37,595 nucleotides of DNA from Lachnospiraceae bacterium (GCA_009911195.1 QXWV01000140.1:1-37595); one strand, 5' to 3'. Positions 9,583-18,817 are shown, counted from the first letter of the stretch. The notes: generated from the sequence alone by a model not told the origin. Numbers and translations: made by a program.

Positions 9583-9636
9583 TCAGCAGGTGCAAAAAGT
9601 ACGATTCCCGCCGGATGGAATATCGGCTTTTGGCGG

Positions 9637-9741
9637 CACGGAAATCCCATTTTCATGGGCAACGCAGCGGGCAGGGCGTTTGGCCCATGCAGGATTCGGT
9701 TTTGCGGCTAGGATAAAAAGCAGATTTCACTAATGAAATGG
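9637..9741 (+). repeat. Long inverted repeat, left arm
   Basis: Bases 9637-9710 (74 nt) are the exact reverse complement of 9874-9947. Homology continues imperfectly inward to 9741, where ATTTCA-CTAA-TGAAAT forms a small palindrome mirrored in the right arm. The arm also contains the small hairpin CCCAT-TTTC-ATGGG. It starts 55 nt after the J-domain gene stop. Short reading frames across it are not convincing genes. Identity this high in a non-coding gap implies recent origin, conversion between arms or selection on the hairpin. Confidence 0.95.
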
Positions 9742-9767
9742 ATAAAGGGGTTGGATGCGGCCGGGGC

Positions 9768-9798
9768 AGAAGCAACGGGCATCCATGCCCATGCTTCT
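9768..9798. other. Hairpin in the centre of the inverted repeat
   Basis: AGAAGCA (9768-9774) pairs with TGCTTCT (9792-9798), and inside it GGGCAT (9777-9782) pairs with ATGCCC (9785-9790) over a 2-nt gap. It lies in the 98-nt centre between the two long arms, beside the terminator hairpin. Confidence 0.7.
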
Positions 9799-9799
9799 T

Positions 9800-9824
9800 A
9801 AAACCGCCATGGATGGCGGTTTTT
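9800..9824. terminator. Bidirectional intrinsic terminator
   Basis: AAAACCGCCAT (9800-9810) and ATGGCGGTTTT (9813-9823) flank GG, and a further T follows. Both strands end in a T run, so it can stop transcription from both the J-domain gene and the convergent methyltransferase gene. Confidence 0.8.
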
Positions 9825-9839
9825 CCCTGGGTATGAACC

Positions 9840-9947
9840 CCATTTCATAAGTGAAATTGCTGTTTTTTATCAATAGCCGCAAAACCGAATCCTGCATGGG
9901 CCAAACGCCCTGCCCGCTGCGTTGCCCATGAAAATGGGATTTCCGTG
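9840..9947 (-). repeat. Long inverted repeat, right arm
   Basis: Bases 9874-9947 are the perfect 74-nt complement of the left arm. The inner stretch 9840-9873 matches 9711-9741 imperfectly, with small insertions. It ends 17 nt before the stop of the minus-strand methyltransferase gene. No target-site duplication is evident at the outer ends, and no transposase is present. Confidence 0.95.
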
Positions 9948-9963
9948 TTCCCAGCGGCAGGAG

Positions 9964-10827
9964 TTATTTACGTTGCCACCGCGCGGATGCACCACAGGGG
10001 AGGATAAGGCCGCTGTCCGTGACGGGAAGGCCAATTTCATCCGCTGTTACATGCCCGCCAAAGGCGGGAACGATGGCAGTATTTATCATATAGGATAAAA
10101 CGGCGGGCTGTAGCCCGGTAGTATAGGAATTCACTAAATAGAAGAGGGCATTTTCAGAGAGGACTTTTGCGGTCAGCTCAATGAAAGGGAAAATGCTTTC
10201 TTCTATTTTCCATATTTCCCCCTTAGGGCCTCTGCCATAGGAAGGGGGGTCCATAATGATGGCGTCATAAGTATTGCCCCGGCGGATTTCCCGTTCTACA
10301 AATTTCACACAGTCATCTACCAGCCAGCGGATGGGGGCATCCCCAAGCCCGGAGGCCACGGCATTTTCCTTCGCCCAGGTGACCATGCCTTTGGAAGCGT
10401 CCACATGGGTAACACTGGCACCAGCCTTAGCGGCGGCCAGGGTAGCGCCGCCGGTATAAGCGAATAAATTCAGGACTTTTACCGGTTTTTCAGCATTGCG
10501 GATAAGGGGGGCGAACCAATCCCAGTTCGCGGCCTGTTCGGGGAAAAGCCCGGTATGCTTAAAGCTGAAAGGCTTTAGGCGGAAGGTAAGCTCCTGGTAA
10601 TGTATGGCCCATTCATCGGGCAGACGGAAAAATTCCCATTCGCCGCCGCCCTTGGAGCTGCGGTGATAATGACCGTTCTTTTTTTCCCATCCCGGATTTT
10701 CCTTTGGCGTATTCCATATGACCTGGGGGTCAGGGCGTACTAAAAGATATTTTCCCCACCGTTCCAGCTTTTCCCCACAGGATGTATCTAACACTTCGTA
10801 ATCTTTCCAGTGATTGGCTGTCCACAT
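9964..10827 (-). CDS. Class I SAM-dependent methyltransferase, RlmI/RlmK-like
   Basis: The 287-residue protein has the Rossmann SAM-binding segment VLNLFAYTGGATLAAAKAGA (near residue 119), the acidic strand VTHVDASKGMV, and DPPSYGRGPKG (near 193), the motif IV of base N- or C-methyltransferases. This combination is typical of the RlmI/YccW-type 23S rRNA methyltransferase group, but the N-terminal PUA domain of RlmI is missing; the first ~90 residues are family-specific. AAGGAGA lies 9 nt before the ATG. The gene is convergent with the J-domain gene and divergent from the ribosomal cluster. RNA is the likely substrate, the exact site unknown. Confidence 0.88.
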   Translation of the reverse strand: MWTANHWKDYEVLDTSCGEKLERWGKYLLVRPDPQVIWNTPKENPGWEKKNGHYHRSSKGGGEWEFFRLPDEWAIHYQELTFRLKPFSFKHTGLFPEQAANWDWFAPLIRNAEKPVKVLNLFAYTGGATLAAAKAGASVTHVDASKGMVTWAKENAVASGLGDAPIRWLVDDCVKFVEREIRRGNTYDAIIMDPPSYGRGPKGEIWKIEESIFPFIELTAKVLSENALFYLVNSYTTGLQPAVLSYMINTAIVPAFGGHVTADEIGLPVTDSGLILPCGASARWQRK

Positions 10828-10868
10828 AAATTAGTCTCCTTTTTGCGTGTGTATACTTTTATTTTGAT

Positions 10869-10874
10869 ATTATA
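10869..10874 (-). promoter_or_regulatory. Extended -10 promoter of the methyltransferase gene
   Basis: On the minus strand TATAAT is preceded by TGT, an extended -10 element, about 42 nt before the start codon. The -35 region is poor. Confidence 0.55.
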
Positions 10875-10965
10875 ACATACATCATCAATTTCCGTTAGGG
10901 AATTAATGTTGTTTTTATATGGCTCAAAGATTCCATAGGGATTCTATAAAAAAATAAAAAAGTAC

Positions 10966-10994
10966 TTGCATTTATACAAAACATCGTGTATACT
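10966..10994 (+). promoter_or_regulatory. Main promoter of the S10-spc ribosomal cluster
   Basis: TTGCAT (10966-10971) and TATACT (10989-10994) are 17 bases apart. The 20 bases upstream of the -35 are nearly all A and T, consistent with an UP element of a highly expressed ribosomal promoter. Predicted start is near 11001. Confidence 0.85.
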
Positions 10995-11000
10995 ATCAAG

Positions 11001-11317
11001 TGCTGTGACATGATAGCTGTGAAACGCGAGGTTGCTGCCCATTGAGGCAGGTTTTCCGTGGAGCGAATGTCAAAGAGCCGGTAAACCGGCGGGAAGAAAC
11101 TGACGACAAGTCACTGTACAGACAATAATGTTACTTAGTAGTTATGTAACGGTGTGTGAAGGGCATGAAACGGCTGCAAGACAAGCCGTGGGATTGCATA
11201 AAGCTTTCCTTTGAAAAAATGCAGCATTTTAATTGTCAGGACACACACGGACGAGTGTACAGTCACCGCTTGTCGTACTTAAGGATTAAAAAGTGCGAAA
11301 AGGAGGCGACTTTTTTT
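11001..11317 (+). promoter_or_regulatory. Structured 5' leader of the S10 operon
   Basis: The ~317-nt leader has no convincing gene but strong pairing. Hairpins: CTGCC/GGCAG (11035-11050) and GCCGG/CCGGC around 11077-11090. A long-range stem joins ACGACAAG (11103-11110) to CTTGTCGT (11269-11276) and ACTGTAC (11113-11119) to GTACAGT (11257-11263). Inside are GTTAC/GTAAC (11130-11150), GTGTGTG (11152-11158) with CACACAC (11242-11248), and ACGGCT/AGCCGT (11170-11189). Finally AAAAAGT (11287-11293) pairs with ACTTTTT (11308-11314), placing the Shine-Dalgarno AAAAGGAGG in the loop. In E. coli the S10 leader is bound by L4; a similar feedback role here is inferred. Confidence 0.7.
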
Positions 11318-11635
11318 ATGGCAAGTCAAGTAATGAGGATTACCTTAAAAGCTTATGATCATCACTTAGTGGATGCATCTGCCAAAAAAATCATTGAAAC
11401 AGTTAAGAAAAACGGCTCTCAGGTGAGCGGGCCGGTACCCCTTCCTACAAAGAAGGAAATAGTGACTATCCTTAGGGCTGTCCACAAATACAAAGATTCC
11501 AGGGAGCAGTTCGAGCAGAGGACTCATAAGAGGTTGATTGACATCATCACACCTACACCGAAGACGGTGGATGCACTGCAGAGGCTGGAAATGCCGGCAG
11601 GCGTATATATTGACATTAAAATGAAGACGAAATAA
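11318..11635 (+). CDS. rpsJ: 30S ribosomal protein S10
   Basis: The 105-residue product starts [19 protein letters not shown] and contains the long-loop segment [21 protein letters not shown], normal for S10. It sits in the 30S head and is also NusE in antitermination. An in-frame upstream extension to 11156 would be inside the structured leader and has no family similarity; the ATG at 11318 is preceded by AAAAGGAGG (ends 11305). First gene of the S10 cluster. A 137-nt spacer containing GCCTG/CAGGC pairing separates it from rplC. Confidence 0.97.
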   Translation: MASQVMRITLKAYDHHLVDASAKKIIETVKKNGSQVSGPVPLPTKKEIVTILRAVHKYKDSREQFEQRTHKRLIDIITPTPKTVDALQRLEMPAGVYIDIKMKTK

Positions 11636-11772
11636 GTCTTCTTTTCAATGAAAAACCAATAGACCCCTACTAGTATGCATGGCAGTGAAGAACCGGAAAG
11701 CCTGATATGCGGGATGGTGCGCAGGCGTAGGTTTGGAAGGCTAGGCCGCTGTAGAATAAACAGGAGGTAGAA

Positions 11773-12450
11773 ATGAAAAAAGGAATTTTAGCAACAAAAG
11801 TCGGAATGACTCAAATCTTCAACGAAGACGGTTCCCTGATACCGGTAACGGTGCTTCAGGCAGGGCCTTGCTATGTAACCCAGGTGAAAACAGTGGAAAA
11901 TGATGGTTACAAAGCGGTTCAGGTTGGTTTTGCCGATAAAAAGGACAGAATCGTAAACAAAGACAAGGGCGGCAGAAAGGAAGTGTTCCATAGACATGGC
12001 GTAACTAAGGCTATGAAAGGGCATTTTGACAAAGCCGGCGTTTCTAGCAAGAGATATGTAAGGGAGTTCAAGTTTGAGAATTCCGAAGAATATGAATTGG
12101 GCAAAGAGATTAAGGCGGATATATTTGCAGCCGGCGATAAAGTGGATGCTTCTGCTATCTCCAAAGGTAAAGGTTTCCAGGGTGCTATCAAGAGGCATGG
12201 ACAGCACAGAGGGCCTATGACCCATGGTTCCAAATTCCACCGTCATCAGGGTTCCAACGGTGCATGCTCTTCACCGAGCCGTGTGTTTAAAGGAAAAGGG
12301 ATGCCCGGACATATGGGCTGCGTAAAAGTTACCGTGCAGAATCTTGAAGTTGTACGCGTAGATGCAGAAAAGAATCTGATTCTTATCAAAGGCGCAGTGC
12401 CGGGACCGAAGAAAGCTCTAGTGACAATAAAAGAAACCGTTAAGGCTTAA
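11773..12450 (+). CDS. rplC: 50S ribosomal protein L3
   Basis: The 225-residue protein begins [16 protein letters not shown] and has the central extended loop with [19 protein letters not shown], which reaches toward the peptidyl transferase centre, then [18 protein letters not shown]. It is an early 23S rRNA binder. AGGAGG (11762-11767) is 5 nt before the start. Confidence 0.98.
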   Translation: MKKGILATKVGMTQIFNEDGSLIPVTVLQAGPCYVTQVKTVENDGYKAVQVGFADKKDRIVNKDKGGRKEVFHRHGVTKAMKGHFDKAGVSSKRYVREFKFENSEEYELGKEIKADIFAAGDKVDASAISKGKGFQGAIKRHGQHRGPMTHGSKFHRHQGSNGACSSPSRVFKGKGMPGHMGCVKVTVQNLEVVRVDAEKNLILIKGAVPGPKKALVTIKETVKA

Positions 12451-12480
12451 TCTTTAGCGGACGAAAGGAGGACCATTCAG

Positions 12481-13137
12481 ATGGCAAACGTATCTGTTTA
12501 TAATATGGAAGGCAAGGAAGTTGATAAAATCGACTTAAACGATGCGGTGTTCGGTGTTGAAGTGAATGAACATCTGGTGCATATGTCGGTAGTGCAACAC
12601 CTTGCGAACAAACGTCAGGGAACACAGAAAGCAAAAACCCGTTCTGAAGTTTCCGGCGGCGGCAAGAAACCTTGGAGGCAGAAAGGAACTGGCCATGCAA
12701 GGCAGGGTTCTACAAGGGCTCCCCAGTGGAAGGGCGGCGGTGTTGTTTTTGCTCCGGTGCCGAGGGATTATTCCTTTAAATTGAACAAGAAGGAAAAACA
12801 GGCGGCAGTCCGTTCCGCACTGACAAGCAGGGTGCAGGGAGGAAAACTCATTGTCCTTGATGAGCTGAAATTGAATGAAATCAAAACAAAGGAGTTCAAG
12901 AAAGTGCTTGATAACCTGAAGGTAAGCAAGGCACTGGTAGTTGCAGGGACTATTGATAAAAACCTGATTCTTTCCGCAAGGAATATCCCTACTGTACGCG
13001 TTTCTTATGTAGCAATCGAAACGGAAGGGGATGTAAAAGAAGTAAAGAGTATAATTAATGTTTATGATATCATGAAGTACGATACCGTAATCTTGACAAA
13101 AGAAGCGGTAGCCAATATCGAGGAGGTGTACGCATAA
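12481..13137 (+). CDS. rplD: 50S ribosomal protein L4
   Basis: The 218-residue protein has the extended tunnel loop [19 protein letters not shown] near residue 60 and the C-terminal globular end. L4 lines the peptide exit tunnel, and in E. coli it also represses its own operon, which makes it the candidate ligand for the leader before rpsJ. Its stop shares one base with the rplW start (TAATG). Confidence 0.98.
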   Translation: MANVSVYNMEGKEVDKIDLNDAVFGVEVNEHLVHMSVVQHLANKRQGTQKAKTRSEVSGGGKKPWRQKGTGHARQGSTRAPQWKGGGVVFAPVPRDYSFKLNKKEKQAAVRSALTSRVQGGKLIVLDELKLNEIKTKEFKKVLDNLKVSKALVVAGTIDKNLILSARNIPTVRVSYVAIETEGDVKEVKSIINVYDIMKYDTVILTKEAVANIEEVYA

Positions 13138-13436
13138 TGGCAAACATTCAATATTATGATGTAATCCTCAAACCGGTTATCACAGAACAGAGTATGGCTG
13201 GTATGAGCGAAAAGAAATATACGTTTTTGGTTCATACGGAAGCAAATAAGACACAGATTAAGCAGGCTGTGGAAAAAATGTTTGAAGGAACAAAGGTAAA
13301 GAAAGTTAATACAATGAACCTGGCCGGCAAGAAAAAAAGACGCGGCATGACATATGGAAGGACTGCTAAGACAAAGAAAGCGATTGTCTGGCTGACAGAG
13401 GACAGCAAGGAAATCGAAATTTTTGCAGGGCTGTAA
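13137..13436 (+). CDS. rplW: 50S ribosomal protein L23
   Basis: The 99-residue protein starts [19 protein letters not shown] and has the basic loop [20 protein letters not shown]. It sits at the tunnel exit, where trigger factor and SRP dock. It is translationally coupled to rplD through a one-base overlap. Confidence 0.97.
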   Translation: MANIQYYDVILKPVITEQSMAGMSEKKYTFLVHTEANKTQIKQAVEKMFEGTKVKKVNTMNLAGKKKRRGMTYGRTAKTKKAIVWLTEDSKEIEIFAGL

Positions 13437-13514
13437 GAAACCATAGAGAAGCAATAAGAATGTATGCGGCTTAAAGGCAAGCCGCGCAAAGCTAAAGTAA
13501 AGGAGACTGAAATC

Positions 13515-14357
13515 ATGGGAATTAAGACATATAACCCATATACACCGTCCAGAAGACATATGACGGGTTCGGACTATTCCGAAATCACAAAGAAAACTCC
13601 TGAGAAATCTCTTTGCGCTCCACTGAACAAAAAAGCTGGACGTAATAATCAGGGTAAAATTACGGTAAGGCATCGTGGGGGCGGCCATAAGAGAAAATAT
13701 AGGATTATCGATTTTAAGAGAAATAAAGACGGTATCCCGGCAAAAGTAATCGGTATCGAATATGACCCTAACAGGACAGCGAATATCGCGCTGGTTTGCT
13801 ACAAGGATGGGCAGAAAAGCTATATCATCGCTCCCCAGGGGTTGACAGACGGTATGATGATTATGAATGGTCCGGAAGCGGAAGTGAGAATCGGCAATTG
13901 TCTGCCGCTTGAAAACATTCCGGTTGGTACGCAGGTTCACAATATTGAATTGCATCCTGGAAAAGGCGGACAGATGGTACGTTCCGCAGGGAACAGCGCA
14001 CAGTTAATGGCAAAAGAAGGAAAATATGCAACTCTCAGGCTGCCTTCCGGCGAAATGAGAATGGTGCCTATTGTATGCCGTGCAACAATTGGTGTTGTAG
14101 GAAATGCAGACCATAACTTAATCAACATTGGTAAAGCAGGTCGTAAGCGCCATATGGGCATCCGTCCTACGGTACGTGGTTCGGTTATGAACCCGAATGA
14201 CCATCCGCATGGCGGTGGTGAAGGCAAGACCGGTATTGGACGTCCTGGGCCGAGTACACCTTGGGGCAAACCTGCTCTTGGCTTGAAGACACGTAAGAAG
14301 AAAAAAGCGTCCGACAAGTTGATTATAAGAAGAAGAGACGGCAAAAGCATTAAATAA
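13515..14357 (+). CDS. rplB: 50S ribosomal protein L2
   Basis: The 280-residue protein begins [19 protein letters not shown] and ends with the conserved region [18 protein letters not shown], which carries the conserved histidine near the peptidyl transferase centre. A 17-residue upstream extension is possible in frame, but the ATG at 13515 follows AAGGAGA (13499-13505) and starts at the conserved N-terminus. Confidence 0.98.
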   Translation: MGIKTYNPYTPSRRHMTGSDYSEITKKTPEKSLCAPLNKKAGRNNQGKITVRHRGGGHKRKYRIIDFKRNKDGIPAKVIGIEYDPNRTANIALVCYKDGQKSYIIAPQGLTDGMMIMNGPEAEVRIGNCLPLENIPVGTQVHNIELHPGKGGQMVRSAGNSAQLMAKEGKYATLRLPSGEMRMVPIVCRATIGVVGNADHNLINIGKAGRKRHMGIRPTVRGSVMNPNDHPHGGGEGKTGIGRPGPSTPWGKPALGLKTRKKKKASDKLIIRRRDGKSIK

Positions 14358-14371
14358 TAGGAGGAAGAACA

Positions 14372-14653
14372 ATGGGCAGATCACTGAAAAAAGGACCATT
14401 CGCAGACGCAAGCTTGCTGAAAAAAGTAGATGCTATGAATGCAGCAGGACAAAAACAGGTAATCAAAACCTGGTCCCGCCGGTCTACGATTTTCCCTTCA
14501 TTTGTAGGGCATACATTTGCAGTTCATGACGGAAGAAAGCATGTGCCTGTATATGTTACAGAAGATATGGTTGGCCATAAGCTTGGCGAATTTGTTGCCA
14601 CCAGGACTTACAGGGGCCATGGGAAAGACGAAAAGAAATCGAAAGTAAGGTAA
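14372..14653 (+). CDS. rpsS: 30S ribosomal protein S19
   Basis: A 93-residue protein with [19 protein letters not shown] at the N-terminus and [20 protein letters not shown] in the core, the standard S19 of the 30S head that contacts S13. AGGAGG lies 8 nt before the start. Confidence 0.98.
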   Translation: MGRSLKKGPFADASLLKKVDAMNAAGQKQVIKTWSRRSTIFPSFVGHTFAVHDGRKHVPVYVTEDMVGHKLGEFVATRTYRGHGKDEKKSKVR

Positions 14654-14674
14654 TTTGGAAGGAGGAGCAAGAAA

Positions 14675-15079
14675 ATGGCAAAAGGACATAGAAGCCAGAT
14701 TAAAAGGGAAAGAAATGCACAGAAAGATGTCAGGCCTTCAGCTAAGTTATCTTACGCTAGGATTCCTGTTCAGAAAGCTTGTTTCGTTCTCGATGCCATC
14801 AGGGGCAAGGATGTAACTACCGCCTTGGGTATTTTGGAATACAATCCCAGATACGCTTCGGGCGTTGTTAAAAAATTATTGGAATCGGCGATTGCAAATG
14901 CTGAATACAAATATAGCCAGGATCCGACGAAATACCCGAATCCGGAAAATCTTTATATAGCAGAGTGTTTTGCAAACAAAGGGCCTACAATGAAAAGAGT
15001 AAGACCGAGGGCACAGGGCAGGGCATACAGGATTGAAAAGAAAACGAGCCATATCACAGTTGTGCTTGATGCAAGATAA
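14675..15079 (+). CDS. rplV: 50S ribosomal protein L22
   Basis: A 134-residue protein. The C-terminal beta hairpin that enters the exit tunnel is visible as [20 protein letters not shown]. It binds all domains of 23S rRNA, and tunnel-loop changes in L22 are known to affect macrolide action in other species. Nothing unusual in the loop is seen. Confidence 0.97.
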   Translation: MAKGHRSQIKRERNAQKDVRPSAKLSYARIPVQKACFVLDAIRGKDVTTALGILEYNPRYASGVVKKLLESAIANAEYKYSQDPTKYPNPENLYIAECFANKGPTMKRVRPRAQGRAYRIEKKTSHITVVLDAR

Positions 15080-15099
15080 AGAAAGGAGAAAGGTTATTC

Positions 15100-15777
15100 A
15101 TGGGACAGAAAGTTAATCCTCACGGCTTAAGGGTCGGCATTATTAAAGAATGGGATTCCAGATGGTATGCTGATGCTGAGTTTTCAGACTTCCTGATTGA
15201 AGACTATAAGATAAGAAAATTCATCAAGAAGAAATTATACAGCGCCGGCATTTCTAAGATTGAAATTGAAAGAGCATCTGACAGAGTTAAAATAATTATC
15301 TACACGGCTAAACCGGGCGTTGTTATCGGTAAAGGCGGTGCGGAAATCGAAGTGACGAAGAAAGAGCTTTCCAAGCTTACGGATAAGAAAGTTCTGGTAG
15401 ATATCAAAGAAATCAAGAGGCCGGACAAAGACGCACAGCTTGTTGCGGAAAATATTGCACAGCAGTTGGAGAACCGTGTATCTTTCAGGCGTGCAATGAA
15501 GTCCTGCATGGGAAGGACGATGAAAGCGGGAGCCCTTGGGATTAAAACAGCTTGCTCCGGACGTCTTGGCGGTGCAGATATGGCCCGTACAGAGTTTTAC
15601 AGCGAAGGAACAATTCCCCTTCAGACTCTGCGTGCAGATATTGACTATGGCTTTGCAGAAGCCGACACAACTTATGGTAAAGTTGGTGTAAAAGTATGGA
15701 TTTACAAGGGTGAAGTACTTCCTACTAAGAACAAAAACGAAGAAAAGGTATCTTCGGAGGAAGGGAGCGATAAATAA
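15100..15777 (+). CDS. rpsC: 30S ribosomal protein S3
   Basis: A 225-residue protein starting [20 protein letters not shown], with a KH domain whose GXXG loop is [10 protein letters not shown] near residue 75. It lines the mRNA entry tunnel and contributes helicase activity. The stop overlaps the rplP start by one base (TAATG). The C-terminal tail is rich in Lys and Glu. Confidence 0.98.
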   Translation: MGQKVNPHGLRVGIIKEWDSRWYADAEFSDFLIEDYKIRKFIKKKLYSAGISKIEIERASDRVKIIIYTAKPGVVIGKGGAEIEVTKKELSKLTDKKVLVDIKEIKRPDKDAQLVAENIAQQLENRVSFRRAMKSCMGRTMKAGALGIKTACSGRLGGADMARTEFYSEGTIPLQTLRADIDYGFAEADTTYGKVGVKVWIYKGEVLPTKNKNEEKVSSEEGSDK

Positions 15778-16214
15778 TGTTAATGCCTAAAAGAGTAAAA
15801 CGTCGTAAACAGTTCCGTGGTTCTATGAGAGGTAAAGCGACCCGTGGCAATAAGATTTCTTACGGTGAGTACGGTATTGTAGCATTAGAGCCATGCTGGA
15901 TTAAGTCCAACCAGATAGAAGCTGCCCGTATCGCTATGACGCGTTATATCAAACGTGGCGGTAAGGTTTGGATTAAGATTTTCCCTGACAAACCAGTCAC
16001 AGCGAAACCAGCAGAAACACGTATGGGTTCCGGAAAAGGTACCTTGGAATACTGGGTAGCAGTTGTTAAGCCGGGACGTGTAATGTTTGAGATTTCCGGG
16101 GTTTCCGAAGAAATCGCAAGAGAAGCATTGCGTCTTGCAACACACAAGCTTCCATGCAAATGTAAAATTGTCTCTAAAGCAGACTTGGAAGGCGGTGCAT
16201 CAAATGAAAACTAA
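15777..16214 (+). CDS. rplP: 50S ribosomal protein L16
   Basis: A 145-residue protein starting [20 protein letters not shown], with the conserved [13 protein letters not shown] and [13 protein letters not shown] segments. It helps place tRNA in the A site. An alternative ATG two codons later (15783) is possible; the first is kept because it is coupled to the rpsC stop. Confidence 0.97.
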   Translation: MLMPKRVKRRKQFRGSMRGKATRGNKISYGEYGIVALEPCWIKSNQIEAARIAMTRYIKRGGKVWIKIFPDKPVTAKPAETRMGSGKGTLEYWVAVVKPGRVMFEISGVSEEIAREALRLATHKLPCKCKIVSKADLEGGASNEN

Positions 16215-16413
16215 AAAGTATGTAGAAGATTTAAGGACAAAATCAGCTGCAGAACTGGCACAGGAATTAGTAGCTGCTAAGAAAGAACTTTTCAATTTGA
16301 GATTCCAAAATGCAACAAACCAGTTGGACAATACAGCCAGGATTAAAGAGGTAAGAAAGAACATTGCCAGAATCCAGACGGTTATCACACAGAAACAAAA
16401 AGCTGAGCAGTAA
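16204..16413 (+). CDS. rpmC: 50S ribosomal protein L29
   Basis: A 69-residue helical protein, [20 protein letters not shown] onward, with the conserved [16 protein letters not shown] segment. It sits at the tunnel exit beside L23. The true ATG is inside the last codons of rplP (11-nt overlap), so translation is coupled. A longer frame to 16087 only overlaps rplP and is not credible. Confidence 0.96.
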   Translation: MKTKKYVEDLRTKSAAELAQELVAAKKELFNLRFQNATNQLDNTARIKEVRKNIARIQTVITQKQKAEQ

Positions 16414-16456
16414 CCGGAAAGCTATGAAACTTGTTTGTTAGAAAGGAGAATCGACC

Positions 16457-16711
16457 GTGGAAAGAAATCTGAGAAAAACACGTATTGGAAAAGTAACCAG
16501 CAACAAAATGGATAAAACAATTGTTGTGGCTATTGAAAACCATGTAAAACATCCTCTTTACGGAAAAATCGTAAAGAAAACCTATAAATTGAAAGCCCAT
16601 GATGAAAAAAATGAATGCAACATTGGCGATACAGTAAAAGTAATGGAGACAAGGCCCTTGTCTAAAGATAAAAGATGGAGACTTGTTGAGATTATTGAAA
16701 AGGTGAAATAA
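16457..16711 (+). CDS. rpsQ: 30S ribosomal protein S17
   Basis: An 84-residue OB-fold protein starting at a GTG codon ([20 protein letters not shown]), with [20 protein letters not shown] in the core. AAAGGAG (16442-16448) supports the GTG start. A 101-nt spacer follows, holding GCCC/GGGC (16775-16790) and an outer ATTCTTA/TAAGAAT pairing (16748-16801), just upstream of rplN. Confidence 0.96.
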   Translation: MERNLRKTRIGKVTSNKMDKTIVVAIENHVKHPLYGKIVKKTYKLKAHDEKNECNIGDTVKVMETRPLSKDKRWRLVEIIEKVK

Positions 16712-16812
16712 TCAGTTTTGGAAGGAAAGCAGATTGAGGGTCCAGAGATTCTTAATCGGAAAATTTGTGCCTGTGCCCTGGTATATGGGCCGGGTAAGAA
16801 TGGAGGAATAGT

Positions 16813-17181
16813 ATGATTCAGCAAGAGAGCAGACTTAAAGTTGCTGATAACACAGGTGCGAAAGAGATTCTCTGCATCAGGGTTATGGGCGGCTCTACAA
16901 GGAGATATGCGCGTATCGGTGATATCATCGTTGCTACGGTTAAAGATGCAACACCCGGCGGTGTTGTAAAAAAAGGCGATGTAGTAAAGGCTGTAGTTGT
17001 CCGTACTGTAAAAGGCGCACGCCGTAAAGACGGTTCTTATATAAGATTTGATGAAAATGCTGCTGTTATTATTAAAGATGATAAGACTCCGAGAGGAACA
17101 CGTATTTTTGGACCAGTGGCGAGAGAGCTTCGTGAGAAACAGTTCATGAAAATTGTTTCTCTGGCTCCGGAAGTATTGTAA
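16813..17181 (+). CDS. rplN: 50S ribosomal protein L14
   Basis: A 122-residue protein of standard length, [20 protein letters not shown] onward, with [17 protein letters not shown] in the middle. It forms an intersubunit bridge with 16S rRNA. Good GGAGG before the start; 12 nt to rplX. Confidence 0.98.
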   Translation: MIQQESRLKVADNTGAKEILCIRVMGGSTRRYARIGDIIVATVKDATPGGVVKKGDVVKAVVVRTVKGARRKDGSYIRFDENAAVIIKDDKTPRGTRIFGPVARELREKQFMKIVSLAPEVL

Positions 17182-17193
17182 GGAGGTGCCGGA

Positions 17194-17505
17194 ATGGCTA
17201 CATTGAAAATTAAAAAGGGCGACACCGTAAGAGTTATCGCCGGCAAGGACAATGGTAAAGAAGGAAAGGTTGTTTCCATTGACAGGAAAAATGGCAGAGT
17301 ATTGGTAGAAGGCATCAATATGATTACAAAGCATATGAAGCCCTCCGCTGCTAACCAGAATGGTGGAATCGTGCAGAAGGAAGCTCCTATTGATATATCG
17401 AATGTAATGTACTTGCACAAAGGGAAACCTACCAGAATCGGTTTTAAATTTGTGGATGATAAAAAAGTGCGTTTTGCAAAATCAACAGGGGATGTTATTG
17501 ATTAA
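17194..17505 (+). CDS. rplX: 50S ribosomal protein L24
   Basis: A 103-residue protein with an N-terminal KOW motif, [20 protein letters not shown], which binds 23S rRNA and starts 50S assembly. The C-terminal part [16 protein letters not shown] is family-typical. AAGGAGG overlaps the end of rplN's stop region. Confidence 0.97.
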   Translation: MATLKIKKGDTVRVIAGKDNGKEGKVVSIDRKNGRVLVEGINMITKHMKPSAANQNGGIVQKEAPIDISNVMYLHKGKPTRIGFKFVDDKKVRFAKSTGDVID

Positions 17506-17529
17506 TTCTAAGGAAGGAGGTTTAGGCGC

Positions 17530-18069
17530 ATGAGCAGACTTAAAACGATGTATAATGACGAGATTGTAGATGCGATGAGAAAAAAGTTTGGATATAAGAA
17601 TATTATGGAAGTGCCGAAGCTGGAAAAAATCGTTCTCAACATGGGCGTTGGCGAAGCAAAAGAAAATGCAAAAGTGTTGGAATCTGCGGTAAAAGATATG
17701 GAAACAATTACCGGCCAGAAAGCGGTTGTTACAAAGGCAAAGCACTCTATTGCTAATTTCAAAATCAGAGAAGGAATGCCTATCGGATGTAAGGTTACAC
17801 TTCGCGGGGAAAGAATGTATGAATTCCTTGACCGCCTGGTTAACCTGGCTTTGCCCCGTGTACGTGACTTCAGGGGCGTAAATCCCAACTCGTTTGACGG
17901 AAGAGGAAACTATGCGCTCGGTATTAAAGAGCAGCTTATTTTCCCTGAAATCGAATATGATAAAATTGACAAGATTAGAGGTATGGATGTTATCGTTGTT
18001 ACAACGGCAAAAACAGACGAAGAAGCCCGTGAATTGTTAAGATTATTCAATATGCCGTTTGCAAAATAA
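17530..18069 (+). CDS. rplE: 50S ribosomal protein L5
   Basis: A 179-residue protein with [20 protein letters not shown] near residue 36 and [19 protein letters not shown] in the second half. It anchors 5S rRNA in the central protuberance together with L18. AAGGAGG sits about 10 nt upstream of the ATG. Confidence 0.98.
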   Translation: MSRLKTMYNDEIVDAMRKKFGYKNIMEVPKLEKIVLNMGVGEAKENAKVLESAVKDMETITGQKAVVTKAKHSIANFKIREGMPIGCKVTLRGERMYEFLDRLVNLALPRVRDFRGVNPNSFDGRGNYALGIKEQLIFPEIEYDKIDKIRGMDVIVVTTAKTDEEARELLRLFNMPFAK

Positions 18070-18083
18070 GAGGAGGAAGATTC

Positions 18084-18269
18084 ATGGCTAAAACAGCAAT
18101 GAAAATAAAACAGCAGCGCAAACCTAAGTTCTCTACAAGGGCATACAGCCGCTGCAAAATTTGTGGCCGTCCACATGCTTATTTAAGAAAATACGGAGTT
18201 TGCAGGATTTGCTTCCGTGAGTTAGCATATAAGGGCCAGATTCCTGGCGTTAAAAAAGCAAGTTGGTAA
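18084..18269 (+). CDS. rpsN: 30S ribosomal protein S14, zinc type
   Basis: A 61-residue short S14 with two CxxC pairs, [20 protein letters not shown], which bind zinc. The zinc-free long form is absent here. It assembles late in the 30S head near S3 and S10. AGAGGAGGA is 8 nt before the start. Confidence 0.98.
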   Translation: MAKTAMKIKQQRKPKFSTRAYSRCKICGRPHAYLRKYGVCRICFRELAYKGQIPGVKKASW

Positions 18270-18271
18270 CA

Positions 18272-18372
18272 GAACAAAAAGCGTTTCTAAGGCAATAAAA
18301 GATATTGCAACAATAAAAGATATTGCTTAAAAACACTAAGTTTTGTTCGGAAGAATGCGTTTTGTATTCTTC
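18272..18372 (+). promoter_or_regulatory. Structured rpsN-rpsH spacer with tandem hairpin repeats
   Basis: A 16-base unit, CAATAAAAGATATTGC, occurs twice (18293-18308 and 18311-18326); each copy can fold through CAATA/TATTG. They are enclosed by GAACAAAA (18272-18279) and TTTTGTTC (18341-18348), and a further hairpin GAAGAAT/ATTCTTC (18350-18372) follows. No T run or promoter is seen. In E. coli the spc operon is controlled by S8 binding mRNA, so this is a candidate control or processing site; that role is inferred. Confidence 0.55.
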
Positions 18373-18413
18373 AAACATGATTCAAGTCAATAGGAGAAGG
18401 AGGAAACTAAATC

Positions 18414-18815
18414 ATGACAATGAGTGACCCGATTGCAGATATGCTTACAAGAATCCGTAATGCAAATACTGCAAAACATGATACAGTAGATGTTCCGTCT
18501 TCCAAGATGAAACTGGCAATTGCACAGATTCTTTTGGATGAGGGATACATCAGAAAATTGGATATAATTGATGACGGTAACTTCAAAACAATCCGTATTA
18601 CTTTGAAATACGGTGCGGATAAAAATGAAAAAATTATCGCAGGGTTGAAAAGGATTTCTAAACCGGGTCTTCGTGTATATGCCGGCAAGGATGAGCTCCC
18701 CAAGGTGCTTGGAGGACTCGGCGTGGCAATCATTTCTACGAACCAGGGCGTTATTACAGATAAAAAGGCCAGGGAACTGAATGTAGGCGGTGAAGTGCTG
18801 GCATTCGTCTGGTAG
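18414..18815 (+). CDS. rpsH: 30S ribosomal protein S8
   Basis: A 133-residue protein, [20 protein letters not shown] at the start and GGEVLAFVW at the end, both diagnostic of S8. It binds 16S rRNA early in assembly. AAGGAGG (18397-18403) precedes the ATG by 10 nt; a second ATG one codon later (18417 region, MSDPIA) is possible. Confidence 0.97.
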   Translation: MTMSDPIADMLTRIRNANTAKHDTVDVPSSKMKLAIAQILLDEGYIRKLDIIDDGNFKTIRITLKYGADKNEKIIAGLKRISKPGLRVYAGKDELPKVLGGLGVAIISTNQGVITDKKARELNVGGEVLAFVW

Positions 18816-18817
18816 CA

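Noticed and set aside
9489-9733. Short plus-strand reading frames running into the long inverted repeat
   Set aside because: They overlap the J-domain gene end in other frames, lack their own ribosome binding sites and are better explained as readings of the repeat.
11156-11317. N-terminal extension of the S10 reading frame
   Set aside because: It overlaps the structured leader, has no family similarity, and the ATG at 11318 has a good ribosome binding site.
13062-13955. 297-codon minus-strand frame across rplW and rplB
   Set aside because: It is antisense to highly conserved ribosomal genes, and its composition is Phe/Cys/His-rich as expected of a shadow frame.
18293-18326. Tandem repeats as a CRISPR array
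   Set aside because: Only two 16-base copies two bases apart, with no spacers and no cas genes.
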